Shown here piece after piece: positions 49,708-61,240 of a stretch of 64,000 bases of DNA. The translations under genes were made by a program, and so were the position numbers. Under the pieces are notes generated by a model. That model searched no databases and was not told where the DNA came from. It worked only from the letters and a program-made list of their open reading frames with translations. The DNA is taken from contig NC_039511.1 of NCBI RefSeq assembly GCF_003672135.1, forward strand, positions 15,340,464 through 15,404,463, read 5' to 3'. The number at the start of each line of letters is the position of its first letter. Within the stretch, counting starts at the first letter, position 1. The stretch is from Ooceraea biroi. Its lineage: Eukaryota; Arthropoda; Insecta; Hymenoptera; Formicidae.

Positions 49708-52700
49708 CGGTCGCTCTGTGATTCCGATGAACCAATAAGACGACAATTGCGGCCGTCGTCGAGGGTGACGTTTCCGTCTCGTTCCTTTTCGCTTCCTCGT
49801 TCTCCGCCAGCCGCCCTGGAATAGAGGAGAATCGGAAGCTAAGGGCGCATCTATAGTGCACATTCGATCTTGATGAGCATTCGAGGTGTGGGAGAGTGGA
49901 AAATACCTCTCTTATTGACTGTGTTCTTAACTGCTCAGTGGCACACGTGGGACTCATCGGTGAATGTGCCGTTCCGAACGAACACACACTGCGATACAAT
50001 TGGCGGATTTGTCCGCAAGCGTGATTACTTGATCGTTCTTTAGAGAGTTATTGAGGAAAATGGAGTCTAGAAATTTCGAAAGATTTGATAAGATTGAATT
50101 AATCAACGCACTTGTCCTTCGCGATATCGCTCTTTTAAGCAGTAGTAGATTACATAATGATAATTTATGTGCTATCAAAGTAGTTAAGACAACTTTAATA
50201 AAGTAATCAGGACTCCGACTAATCTCGGTGCTAGTGTTACTTTAATTCAATCTTGATTAATCTCGTAATCAAGTCGCAAACGAAGTCTTCATGGAATTCT
50301 TCATAGCTGAAACACCCGCAGATTAAAAGTTTGTTGGCGGGCAGCTTAAACGAGTCTTAGCGACTCTTTAACGAGCTTCTCACGCCAAATCCAAAATGCT
50401 TCTCTCATCCCGGCAGCGCAACTTACTCAAAGCCGGCGATTGCAACCGTGCTTTCGAAAGTTCGCCAGGCGCTCGCCGCCCCGACATCAGCGCGAGATAG
50501 TGGTGTGCGGTCACCATGAAACGCTAAACCGCTCCTTGAGTGCGTTACGGATCTCGCGGCCATCAGAAAATTAGGTCGTCCCGTGTCCTGCTGTACTTCG
50601 ATTAAATCCTTAGCCTCAGCCGCTGTGTCCAGTTTCATTTCCGAAGTTTCCGCGCACAATGGAATGTCCCTGTCCCGTAGATCCGCCGGTCGGACTGGAC
50701 TCCAGGAGCCGGAGTTCCCGTCTCACGGATCTTGCTGTCGAAGCTCCGCGCGACGATAACCTCGCTGTAATTGCGTCCGAACGTCGCGTCCCCGGGACTC
50801 TTGGTCCCGATCTGGCCAAGAACTTCTCAGATTAAACGCTTAATTGCACCGCCGCTATCTCTTTCGGCCAGCGCTCCACCTCCGCAGGAGCCGATCGCAC
50901 TGTTCCATCGTTCGAGATGCCGTGATTACCGCGCGCAATTCGACCGCGCTTGATCGAGAGAGATGGTCCTCCGCCCGGGTCCTTTAAAGGTCTTAATTAA
51001 GTCTTCGGATCGGCCGACCTGCCGAGGTCTCCCTCCCGGGGAAAGTCTAATCGTCTAACTTTATAAGTCGGAAGTTCATTTCGGCACACATCTGCCTGAT
51101 AATTACGGCCGTTTCTCTTACGTAGCTTATAGGATGAAAATGCGTTGGCAGCCTTTTTTAATATTCCCACCCGCGCGGACTTTAATCCGTAAGTTTCTTT
51201 CTTCACACACTGTACGCGAATGAAGTAATTCCTCCGCGTAGGTCTACGCTGCAGCGTTTCGAAAATTTCTTATTCAAATTGGAAAGGTCACTAGATCGAA
51301 AGTGCAATAACAATTGCGATAATGAAAGTTAAGAAAGTCGTTAAAACAATATTTGTCTTGACGATCGATTGTTGAATTAAACTTCCACGAAAGCAAAGTT
51401 CCCTCGAAACTATCGACGTCGAATTGATCCAAGAATCGGGATCTGAAACCAACAGCGAGCGCCGCGAAAGCACGATGTATAATTCAAGATACATAACAAA
51501 GCTCATCGTGGCAGTTCAAAGAAGATTTCTGCAGCGACATAACATCAATAAAAACTTTGTCTTAAAAGTCTTGAGTGCTTTCGAAAAGAGCTCTTGTTAG
51601 CCAATGGAAGTTGTTCCTCGAGGTTGCCGGCTCCGATTCTCACCTAGCGTCGGAATTTCGCCCCGTCTTCTCGGGATTGGTCATTAACCTACGCCCGGAC
51701 CATTGTTCTCGTTTGCGAATCGGCTAAGACGTGCACAATACACTCTCCCGGGCCACCTATTATCCTCCCGAGATTACCGTTGACTGCTGCTCCGAGTTCT
51801 TAACTCGGGGTCGAAGGTTCTCGCGAAAGAACTGAACTGCTTTCAGTTGTGTCGTTTCGCTTGTATCTCAAAAGTGAATTGTTCAATGCGGGCACTTTAT
51901 TCACTGCATCGACCACTTTACAATTGTTCTCGCGCATTTTCAAAGGACCAGAAACATATTTCGGAATCTTATCACGTACCTCAGACCAGTAACACGTCTT
52001 TATTGGAATTTAAAATGTATGTTTAATTGATAAAGACGTTATTATTCTCGAATACACGTACATGTAAAAATACAACGTGATCAAGATTGCATTTAATTCC
52101 ATTTTACTCGAGAAATCTTTTAAAGCGAAGTAAATGTACGGAAATGGAGGTTGTTGGAAGCATGTTTCCTAATCTTTTACAGTTTGTGGCTACGCAGCGA
52201 GGTCAGACGGTTGTGTGCGGGGGTGAAACAGATTAGAACAACTTTGAGAATTTCATGAATTTCCAATTATCAACTTGGCGTTCCACCGACGATCTACCAT
52301 TTCCGCCGCCTACGCCATGAATCCTGCTGTCTTTTCTCTCCTGGATCCGCACTATTTTCTCGAGAAACTAATCATTCTGGTCATATATCATTATGTTCGA
52401 ACATGTGTTACTTTTCTACGCTTGAGCGCACGTTTGTCGTCAAGTGCCGCATATCAGAATTATCGCAATATCAAACTTGTTTTTGATATAGCGCGAAGGC
52501 GTTACTAGAAATTTAAAAAATTTTGTAAAACTGAATTGATGCTCTAAACAAATTTAAAAGTGAAATTATTCTATATGATACTGTCAAGTAATGATGATAA
52601 GAATAATGCTATTAGCGTAAGTATAACTTTTCATCCAGAAATCTCTGCATGGGAGGAAAGCTGGGAATAAAAGACGAAGGCACATTTCAGGAAAATAACG

Positions 52701-53079
52701 TAATTGGGCGGGATGCTTTCGCGGAGCTCGGCTCGTTAGGTTTTATTAATTCGATGTGGAGTATGATCACGGGTAGGGTCTCAAATACCGTAAGGATCTC
52801 GAAATGACGCGCGCAAAGAGGACAGGGGCAAAGGCTTTGGCGGCGACCGAGGGCACGACTGAAGAAATCGATGTTGAGACTGAGACCCGTTAGTCTTCTC
52901 TAATTAGATATAATTGCAGAAGGGTCAGGTTGGCCGAGCGTGGCTCGCTACTTCCTTCCAAGGTGAGCGTCTTGCTTTCGAGTTGCCGGAACTTCATGCT
53001 TCACTTGATGGCTTTCGATATTTCGAAAGATATCTATCTATCATTGCCCCCTCCGCGCGAGCGAATTCCCTGTCCTCGT

Positions 53080-53178
53080 GGGAGAGAGCACGGGGAAAAA
53101 GAGAAGAATAGAGGAAGAGAGGTAGAGATACAGAGAGCGAGAGCTAAAGAGAGAGAGAAAGAGAGGAAGAGGCAGAGT
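53080..53178. repeat. GA-rich purine tract
   Basis: About 100 bases are almost purely purine with many GAGAG pentamers. Such tracts can bind GAGA factor in insects; here it may equally be neutral simple sequence. Confidence 0.8.
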
Positions 53179-53627
53179 CGGTGCAAACTTTTTCAATCGG
53201 CGTCCCTCTCCTGATTCGACCACGCCGACGTCGGGAATGTCGGGTATCCTGTAACTATTCGCCAATGAATTTCAGGCTTTTCAGAGATCTCTTCCGTTTT
53301 TCTTATCGGCAAGAATCGAACTTGGCGAAGTTATCCCGCGGATATCCCCTTACGATGTTCACGCGGATGGGATTAGATTGCCACCGCAGGTATGTCGCGG
53401 AATTGATCTCGATAATCCGTCAGCGTACCGAATCTTAATTTCGATGAATTAATGAACGGTGTTTTTGCCGTATGTTCATTGCGCCTGATCGCAATTTGAT
53501 CGACTCGTGACGGAGGAAAGGAGGATGAGTAGCGAGATTCGAAGTAAATGTCATTGATAATCATCGAGCGTTGCATTTGTCGCGCCGTTGAAGTTATCTC
53601 GATTGACTTTACCCTTAATTATAATAT

Positions 53628-53745
53628 CAAGGTGACGAATTATTGAATTACAATCATCACCAACCTTCGGCTCAAGTGAAACAGCAGGGAGATCGCGTTA
53701 ATTAATTCGAATCCGATAATTAGATCTTTTTCCCGCCCAACTTAG
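53628..53745. repeat. Duplicated element, copy 1 (homeodomain-like core)
   Basis: It is matched by 54121-54232. Shared in order are AAGGTGAC, ATTACARTC, AAACAGCAGGG, GATCGCG, TTAATTAATTCGAATCCG, TAATTAGATCT and TTTC. The core carries three TAAT-type sites. The two copies are about 490 bases apart in direct orientation. Confidence 0.8.
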
Positions 53746-54120
53746 CTCAAGTCCTTAATTCTCTCGCAAACTTTTGTAGGAGAAATTCCGAGGAGAAATT
53801 CGTTTATTAAGAATATTATTTCTTATGCGTCCCGGAAAGCGAATTCCGCGGTTAAAGAAGTGAAATGTAGTACTATACATTCAACAAATTTATTGAAATC
53901 TAAAATTACATATATTCCTATCTCACTTTCTCTTCTCTTGCATTACATAATTATGATGTTAATTATAAAAGCTGCGTCAGAAAATAAAATACTAGACTTA
54001 TGACTTCGTGACACACATTAAAGGCTTAAACGTATAAAAAATACCACAAAGTTACAAAACTTTCTTTCTTGTTCACGATATGAACGGTTCCGAGAGAGTA
54101 AAAATAGATCGTCGTAAACA

Positions 54121-54232
54121 TTAAGGTGACAATGCGTAATTACAGTCAGTTGCGGTTTGTGAAGTCAAACAGCAGGGGCGATCGCGCTAATTAATTCGAA
54201 TCCGTTAATTAGATCTATTTCTGACCCGAGTC
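54121..54232. repeat. Duplicated element, copy 2 (homeodomain-like core)
   Basis: This is the second copy of the element at 53628-53745. The core around TTAATTAATTCGAATCCG is nearly unchanged while the outer parts differ, suggesting constraint on the core. It is possibly a duplicated enhancer module. Confidence 0.8.
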
Positions 54233-55773
54233 GACTGAAATCCTCCCTCGATTTGAGCGGACGCATAACGGAGAGACTTTGCGAAACGTGGACGAAGCAC
54301 CGAGGAAGAAGCGCGAAGGGTTCCGCCGGTAGTCTTTCTCTCCTCTAGTTTCCGCGGCGGTAAACACCCCCCCGGCACCGCCGATGGCAACGGTGGCCAC
54401 GGGACGAAAGTGTGCGGGACAAAAAGTAGATAAATGGTGGCCGGATGGCGAGGGTGGGCCAATCTATCACGCCCCGGGGGAGTGTTATTGACAGTGCAAG
54501 AACTGTCTAACCCTCGACCCCGCCGCTCTCTCGGCCGCTGTCTTCCCGGTATATCCTGGGCCCGAGAAACCCTTCCCCGTTCTCTCTTTCTCACCCTCTT
54601 TCCCATGGCACCGCGATCCTCATTCTTCTCTCCTCGACTTTCGATACGAGGAATTTCGAGATAATAGAAGTTGTTGCCGTTGCCGGGAAACTTTGCGTAA
54701 AATACGTCGGTGACGTAGGTGTCTTCGCGCGGCACGGAAAAACGAATCAAACTTTTCTCGCATGGAACACCGGCTGGGATTCACCACTCACCCTGGTACC
54801 TGCTGCCTTCTTGCTGCGTCGCGATTGGTTATTGTCACTCTCGATCGCGACGAGATCTAATGCCTCTACTGTCCATGACGTAGTGTTTTGCGAAGGATCT
54901 TTTGGAAGACGGCATTTCTTTGGAAATTAGCAAGGTGTCTGAATATCATGTATGGAAAAAGAAGTTGAAAGATTCATGCATATTTGTTTAAATTAACACA
55001 CGTTCGTAAATGAGTTTTACGAGCAGCGGCTTGAATCGAAAAAAGAAATGCAAGTTGAACTTGTTGAAATTATAAAGTGGTCAAAATAGAGCATGTACAA
55101 AATACATTGAATATATAAATTTTTATGTTACATTGTATAATACATGCTATTTATGGTAACGTTAATTTTGAATCTGTAGTTTTGCGCTTTGAGGACCATT
55201 CATATATTGTGGACGACTTGGCTTAATCTCACGAGTAATTACATAGTCCCAAATCTGTTAACAAAATATCGCCCACATATAAAAGGACTTAGTCGAGGGC
55301 ATTTGGGCGAAGGACCGTCGCATTGACATCGATCACGATGACGGTGGTCGCTTAATGCCGTTCCGAGATCCACGGCTTTAGTGGCGATTCCGGTGGCGTG
55401 TTAGTTCCGTTGTAACTCGTCGACTTCCCTCTTCGACCACTCCTCCACTCCTCTGTCCTCGTCGCAAACTCCTGAAACGATCGTGGCAGGCGTTAGTGTC
55501 CGCTTCCTGCAGGATGCACGACCGCCGGTCGTTGCGAGCCGAGAGGCCGGGATTTCCTCTTCGAGGCCCGGAAGCTTAAGAGTGGCTCGCCGACGGGTCT
55601 CGGCTAATGCCTAATGACGGGTCGTTTCAAATATTTACCGCTCGATTTCGCAAGCGGAATCCGCGCGACACGTAGCGTCGTAAACGCGATTACATTAGAC
55701 CGCGCGACGTGTACCGGGCGCGTTTCTTCCGTGGGCGAAACCACTTCAAATTGTAAGAGATAGAGTGTGTTTG

Positions 55774-55806
55774 GTATGTGTGTGAGAGAGAGAGGGGGGG
55801 GGAGAG
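55774..55806. repeat. (GT)n(GA)n(G)n simple repeat
   Basis: A short GTGTGT run passes into GAGAGA and a nine-base G run. It is simple sequence and slippage-prone. Confidence 0.85.
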
Positions 55807-56225
55807 CCCTATCGATCCGAGAGGAAGGCTCGTCTCATGAATCTGCTCGAATTACGCGGTCGGCGGATCGGCTAGGATGTTTCGAACGCAATATCCAGAG
55901 CGATATAATCCGCCAGTCTTTACGGCGAATTTATTCCTAATGCCTTATTCATGCGTCGACCTGAGGACTCATTATGAAAGTCGCAAGGGGTGGAAAGGTG
56001 GAGGAATTGTGATCCGTGCAGAGCGCAGCTGCGCCCGTTTAAACTTGACTCTCGATTCGTTTCGCTCGCATTGATTCGCGATTCCGCAAATCGAGCAAAT
56101 TAATATATTCCCGACCGTTGACCGCTGACACGCGTAACGTTTATGCCTTTATTTTTTTTATCTATCTTTTTGCAATGCACGTTCACGTGTGCAATCTTGT
56201 TGAATTATAATTATCGTATTCGCCA

Positions 56226-56243
56226 AGAGAGAGAGAGAGAGAG
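56226..56243. repeat. (GA)n microsatellite
   Basis: Nine uninterrupted AG/GA dinucleotides occur in an AT-rich context. Confidence 0.9.
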
Positions 56244-57830
56244 TTATAACATATGAAATATTAATCACAATGGAAGAAGTTCGAATATAATATGTTCTTA
56301 CATAAATATTATAAACAACTTTGATTGGCTAGAAATAATATCTTGTATTTATAAATAGAAAGAGACTATGCTTCAGTTTCTGTTACTCTTATCTACCTTG
56401 CAAAACACATTTCTCTAGAATTTGGCTGCTTTCGCCAAAAATCCGAACGATAGAAATTATTAACATAACGGACATATGAATGTGCTCGCATAAAATTTGA
56501 TGTGCATCCACCGTCTCGTTCGCCTTGCACGCTCACTTTTCCTCGCGATAGAGGGAAGTTGGAAATCGTGAAAAGTACGATAGCGCACGCGAGGCGAAAC
56601 TGCGGGCAAAATCGCTAATCCATGCGGATGAAAGCTCGAAAATAAAATTTTACTGCCATATCAGAAATTTGCGATTATTTCCGCAAGACGGCAAACCGTT
56701 AGTTCGGCTGTGTTACGGTGTAGTGATCAATACGATGTAAGAAACTGTTACACAAAATGAGAAATAAGAAATTCGCTCAAGTTATTTTTAGAATAACAGC
56801 GAAATATATAATTATGGCTTAAGAATATATCACGGATATGTAAGTGGAAGGATAAGTCCTTAGAAACTCCATCTTCGTTAGAAAGTATAAAGGGATCAAA
56901 TTCTTTTCTTTACTTCTCGCCCAGATTTGATTACATTTCGTTATTTCCGCGCTCTTCCCTCATATTTAAATTGACGATTTCGCTCATTGCGCCCACGAGG
57001 AGCAGAGCTTCGCGTCGTTTCGAGTAGACTGCTGCTCCTTCGCTGTCATCATCATTTTCAATTAGTCTGTAATCACCGGGCGACACGATGCTCGTCGAAC
57101 GAGCGCGGAAACGGCGGCGTCTCTCCGTCGAGCGACTTATTAGTTATTAAGTTACTTCACGTGTTAATTAAACATTCGGATAACGCCGCCTAAAGCACCA
57201 AGATTTTCCTCCTGACATGGCTTCCCCATTTCTCCGCGCCCTTCTCCTCCGATTTCTGCTGTCAGGAGGCTGCTTTCCGCCCTCTGCCTCCCTCTCGCAC
57301 TTTTCCTTCCACGCGTATACGTCTCTCTTTTTGTTTCTGACAGATGGAAATGGGCGATTGTTTATCATCCTGCGCATCTTTTAAAGCAGCTTTTACAACT
57401 TTACGGTTGGCGCGATATTTTCCCCGTAACATGATACAGCTGGATTGAAAAACTCGCCTGGCATATTCTTTATATTTCTTTATATTGATCCGTTGGATGC
57501 TCCAGAAATCAGGTACAATTTTGCAGCTTTCAAACCACAAAGATATGCCTAGATTTTGTAACTTTGAGCAAACGGCTCAGAAGCTCTACTTTTGCTCCAA
57601 AATGCTTGCTTCTCGTAGTTAAGTTCTTTATTTGAAGTTAAACATTAGCCCGCGATACACAAGAAACGACGGCTTGAAGCTTGAATTACATGAAACATCC
57701 AATTTATTTGCTTGCAATCGAGCCCTCTGAGAAGTGAGTCACGCTAAACTTGGCGAGGTTTTAACATTAATACAACAGAGGAACCGCTCTTGTTCCGTAG
57801 ATTCAATTCAATTTGTATTAATAAGCTACT

Positions 57831-60800
57831 ACACGTATTAATGAGTCGCAGTAATAAAACGATAATATAATGATCCCTTTGATATCGCGGGATCGTTTTG
57901 TCCTCGTCATCATCCGCGTTTCCGCGTTTCCATCATCTTCCATCATCTCCTCCCACCCTACGTCCATCCCTCGCGTCGCTCTCCGCGCTTTGCGCTCGCC
58001 AGGTTGAGCTCGAATTAGCATAACCAGAGCAGCTTTGATCAATCGCAATGGCACCTCGTTGCGCGACTATGGCCATTAGTATGCACCATTGACCGTGAGC
58101 GGCCACTGCGTAATTAGCATAATATAGCAATATCATAACGCGCGTACCGGGAAATGTGTTGGCTGCGGCGATCGTTGGCGGGATAGCACGCGGGGAAAAC
58201 GGGGGTGGCGAGGGCTGGCCGGAGGGCGATGGAGAGGCGAGCATCAGGCGTGCAGGCCCCCCCTAGGGATCCCGGTTCCCGGCGATGCCGGAGCATACAC
58301 GGAGCGGTTACACCGACCACCCGTAATGAACTCGGACGTCGCCAACCCTGAAACGGAACAAGCCCGGACAGTTGCGGCCGCTTCTCGGCGACAAGATTCC
58401 TGATAAATAACAAATCGGGCCCGCCGCAGCTCGCTCGATGACGACGGCCTGCAACTGCGCGAACCCCCGGAAGCAAGCGCGCCGGAAAATCTCCAACTGC
58501 GTACGCGAAACGTGTCGTCACTTACCGGAACGGTTATTTGACATCGTTCGTCCCGTGTCATTTTACCTACCGCGAAGCTCCCCTTTTGAAAATCCCTCGC
58601 CGACTATCTCCAAAAAGGAAAAAAACGGAGGAACAGTCTACTATTAACAAGTCTAGCACTTTTTAAAATGGTTTTTTTATTTAAATGATGCAACCTCAAA
58701 ACATTTTACGGCAAATAGACATAGACGTTAAAAGATCGAATCGATAGAAGAATTACAAATGTAGATTCCTGTTTGCGGAATTGTTTAAAACATCGCTTTC
58801 CCAGATTGTATCGCATCAACGATCGTATCTTACAGTTTGCATCTCACGTACATCGCCATTAATTATCACGCTTGAGATACGCTTGACAAATGGATTTATT
58901 ATACAGTATCAGCTGCGATATCGGCACGATCGGATTTCGCGCGATGCGCGCCGCGATAATGGCGCCGTTCGTAATGGCAATTAATGTATCCCGGGCATCG
59001 TAAGAAAACAGCCGCGTGACGTAGCCGCGCGCGTTGGAGGCGAATCGTTAAGGGTGTAAAACACACGAGTAACAGCGCCGATAATCATCGTAGCAGAACA
59101 ATTAACCTCGCAAATGGGAGTACCCCGCAATTACGGGCCGTTGATTATCGCCGGATAATACCCGGCGCGAGTAACAGGGTGACACGGGTGTTATTATGAC
59201 GAGCGATTAGCGCTATTCACATCGTCCATCGTTCGCCACGTGCGATTCACGGCATTAGTGTCTTATGAATTCGCTGATTGCGTTTCTGCCCGCGCATACG
59301 TGTCCGGTGTGCCGATCGCGACCGCGACAACCAGGTTGGTTGCCCCGGGGGTTCGAAAGGCCCGGGGTCATTTCGCAGGCCTAATTTTCGACGCTGCGAA
59401 CACCGGAAATGTCCCCCGCATCGTTGCGTTTCCACAGTTGCAAATAATTGCAGGAATTAGTAAGCAAGCAGTGTGTAAGCGGATTAATCGCTCATGATTA
59501 AGACTTATCATTGATTCCAAACTTTTATAAAACTTAACGCTTTGAAATCATCAAATTGATTTCGTGCTTATGGCTTCTCATGCGCCACTGGACTTGCTCT
59601 CGCGTACGGGCGATCAGGAAAACCTGAAATTCGTTGGATTTACGTCGGTTTTCACCTCCGCTGGAAACGGAGGGGCGAGGGGAGAATCGATTTCGGATTC
59701 GGGGAATCTGCCGTTAAAATACCCTCCATCGCGACCAAACGTGGAACGTGTATGTCGATTATTGATTCAGGATACAGGTCGTCCGTCCGTCCGTCCTGGA
59801 ATGGCTTGGTGCGCCAGTCACATTGACCGAACAAATATGATAGCCGCATTTGTTCGATCAGGATCGAGGGATGGGAAGAGGGTAGAGACATATAAGAGGG
59901 ATGGTGGAGCGAGGAAGGTCCGGGGTAAGATACGATATTTGCCATGTTATTAGACGGCGGTAGCAGTTCCCGGTGCTCAGTGCGCGATATCGATCGTGCA
60001 TTTGCCTGATGAGTTGCGTTATGAATCCAAGAGGAGGGGGTGGAAGGGTGTTCAGCGAAGTTCGACGTGCAAAGAGCTTAATACGTCGTTGATTACGAAC
60101 GCTCGTAGCGATCCCCGGATGTACGCTTGCCGCAAACCCCGCTGTTTTTTAGTCTCTTTTCCAGAGCCACCCCTGCGCCCCCGTCATCCCTTTACCGTGA
60201 AATGCGTAAAACCGCTGTTTCCGCGAGGCGAAACGCAGCGAGACGCGACCACGTGTCGTCATGGGTGTGGAGCCAATAAAACCGACGACCGATTTGTGGA
60301 ACGCAACGACCCGTAAAAGCGATCCTTGATAGGATATAGCGAAACTGCCGTCGCCCGGAGCGCTCCCCCGGCTTCCTCCCTCTCTCTACCCTCTCAGCTG
60401 CATCTAACACTTTTAAACTGTAAGTTTCTGCACTGGTGACATCGTGATTCAAACCCGGAGTATCTGTAATTGAGTCTCTGCTTTTCCAGCCATAGCATGC
60501 CGGCATAGCATACCTAAATGTTTTGTCTCTGCGAAACGATTAAAAAATCGATCAACTCAAAACGGTCGCAAACAGCTGCAAAATTGACATTGAAAGACGA
60601 TTCGATATTCCCAATATAAAATTCTCGTCTAAATTGCAGAAAAATCGAGAAAGGGGATAAAAATGCTGAGCGTGACACTCGCGTTCATCGCTTGTGCTTT
60701 CCACGCTCTCATTGCCGTCTCCAACCAGAAGTCTAAATTACTCAGCGTCGATTCGGGATTATTGTGAATCCTAGCCACCGGCACGTCACCTAATACCTCC

Positions 60801-61240
60801 CATCTCCGTCATGTGATTTACCCCGAGCGGGATATGTACTGTCCCGACCGCTCCGTGGTTTATCGTATTTTCGAAGCGTCCCTCGGTCCGTTTGCATCCT
60901 CCGGCTCGTTTCGTTTGTCCTGGTGATGCGCAAGAGGCACGCTTCGATTTCTGGGTCAAGATGCCTCGAGGTGTCTCGTGATTGTGCGGTAGTCGCAATT
61001 CCGGGCGGAATTGGCCGAGTCGCGACAATAGTTCATCGTCGGGCCGCAGTAAGTGGGTTATTATAGGAAACTGTCTGTGGCGCCTCCGACGCGGAAATTG
61101 CTTATACATTAAGCAAATACGAGAGAGAAGGAGAGACAAAGAGGGAGGGAAGCAATAGAGAGAGAGAAGGAAGAGAGATGAAGAGAGGAAAGGGGGAGAG
61201 ATTACCGTAAAGCGCGATGTGCCGCGCGAAAAGCGGATTA
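57831..61240. other. Gene-free stretch with candidate conserved non-coding blocks
   Basis: Around 58005-58150 and 58895-59190 the sequence is dense in ATTA/TAAT and GATTA-like sites between CpG-rich segments (for example AATTAGCATAA twice, at 58014 and 58111). This looks like regulatory DNA of a developmental locus, but no gene is visible in the window to assign it to. Confidence 0.35.
61120..61202. repeat. GA-rich purine tract
   Basis: About 80 bases are nearly pure purine with many GAGAGA and GGAAGA units, similar to the tract at 53080-53178. Confidence 0.8.

Larger units (their letters stand above)
49141..53620. other. Gene-free GC-rich flank, middle part
   Basis: This part holds the longest open frame of the GC-rich region (49349-49999, minus). 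That frame shows no signal peptide, conserved motif or domain and overlaps antisense frames, so I do not call it. Otherwise it has mixed composition with no recognisable element beyond the repeats listed separately. Confidence 0.45.
53746..57830. other. Gene-free GC-rich flank, continued
   Basis: No supportable gene is present. It contains AT-richer islands (53870-54060, 54960-55180, 56130-56480) and scattered simple repeats. Open frames such as 54205-54750 (minus) are arginine- and proline-rich translations of GC-biased DNA. Confidence 0.45.

Noticed and set aside
49349..49999. 216-codon minus-strand open frame, the longest single ORF in the window
   Set aside because: No signal peptide, repeated cysteine pattern or recognisable motif; part of it translates the GGGCC repeat; no neighbouring exons with matching phase. 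Probably chance in GC-rich DNA.
52924..52990. tRNA-Leu-like start GTCAGGTTGGCCGAGCG
   Set aside because: Only the 5' end with an A-box-like string matches. The anticodon arm, a proper B box (GGTTCGANTCC) and the 3' acceptor strand are missing. At most a decayed tRNA-derived fragment.
54205..54750. 181-codon minus-strand open frame
   Set aside because: It begins inside the duplicated homeodomain-like element and is arginine- and proline-rich with no domain. The other copy of the element has no matching frame.
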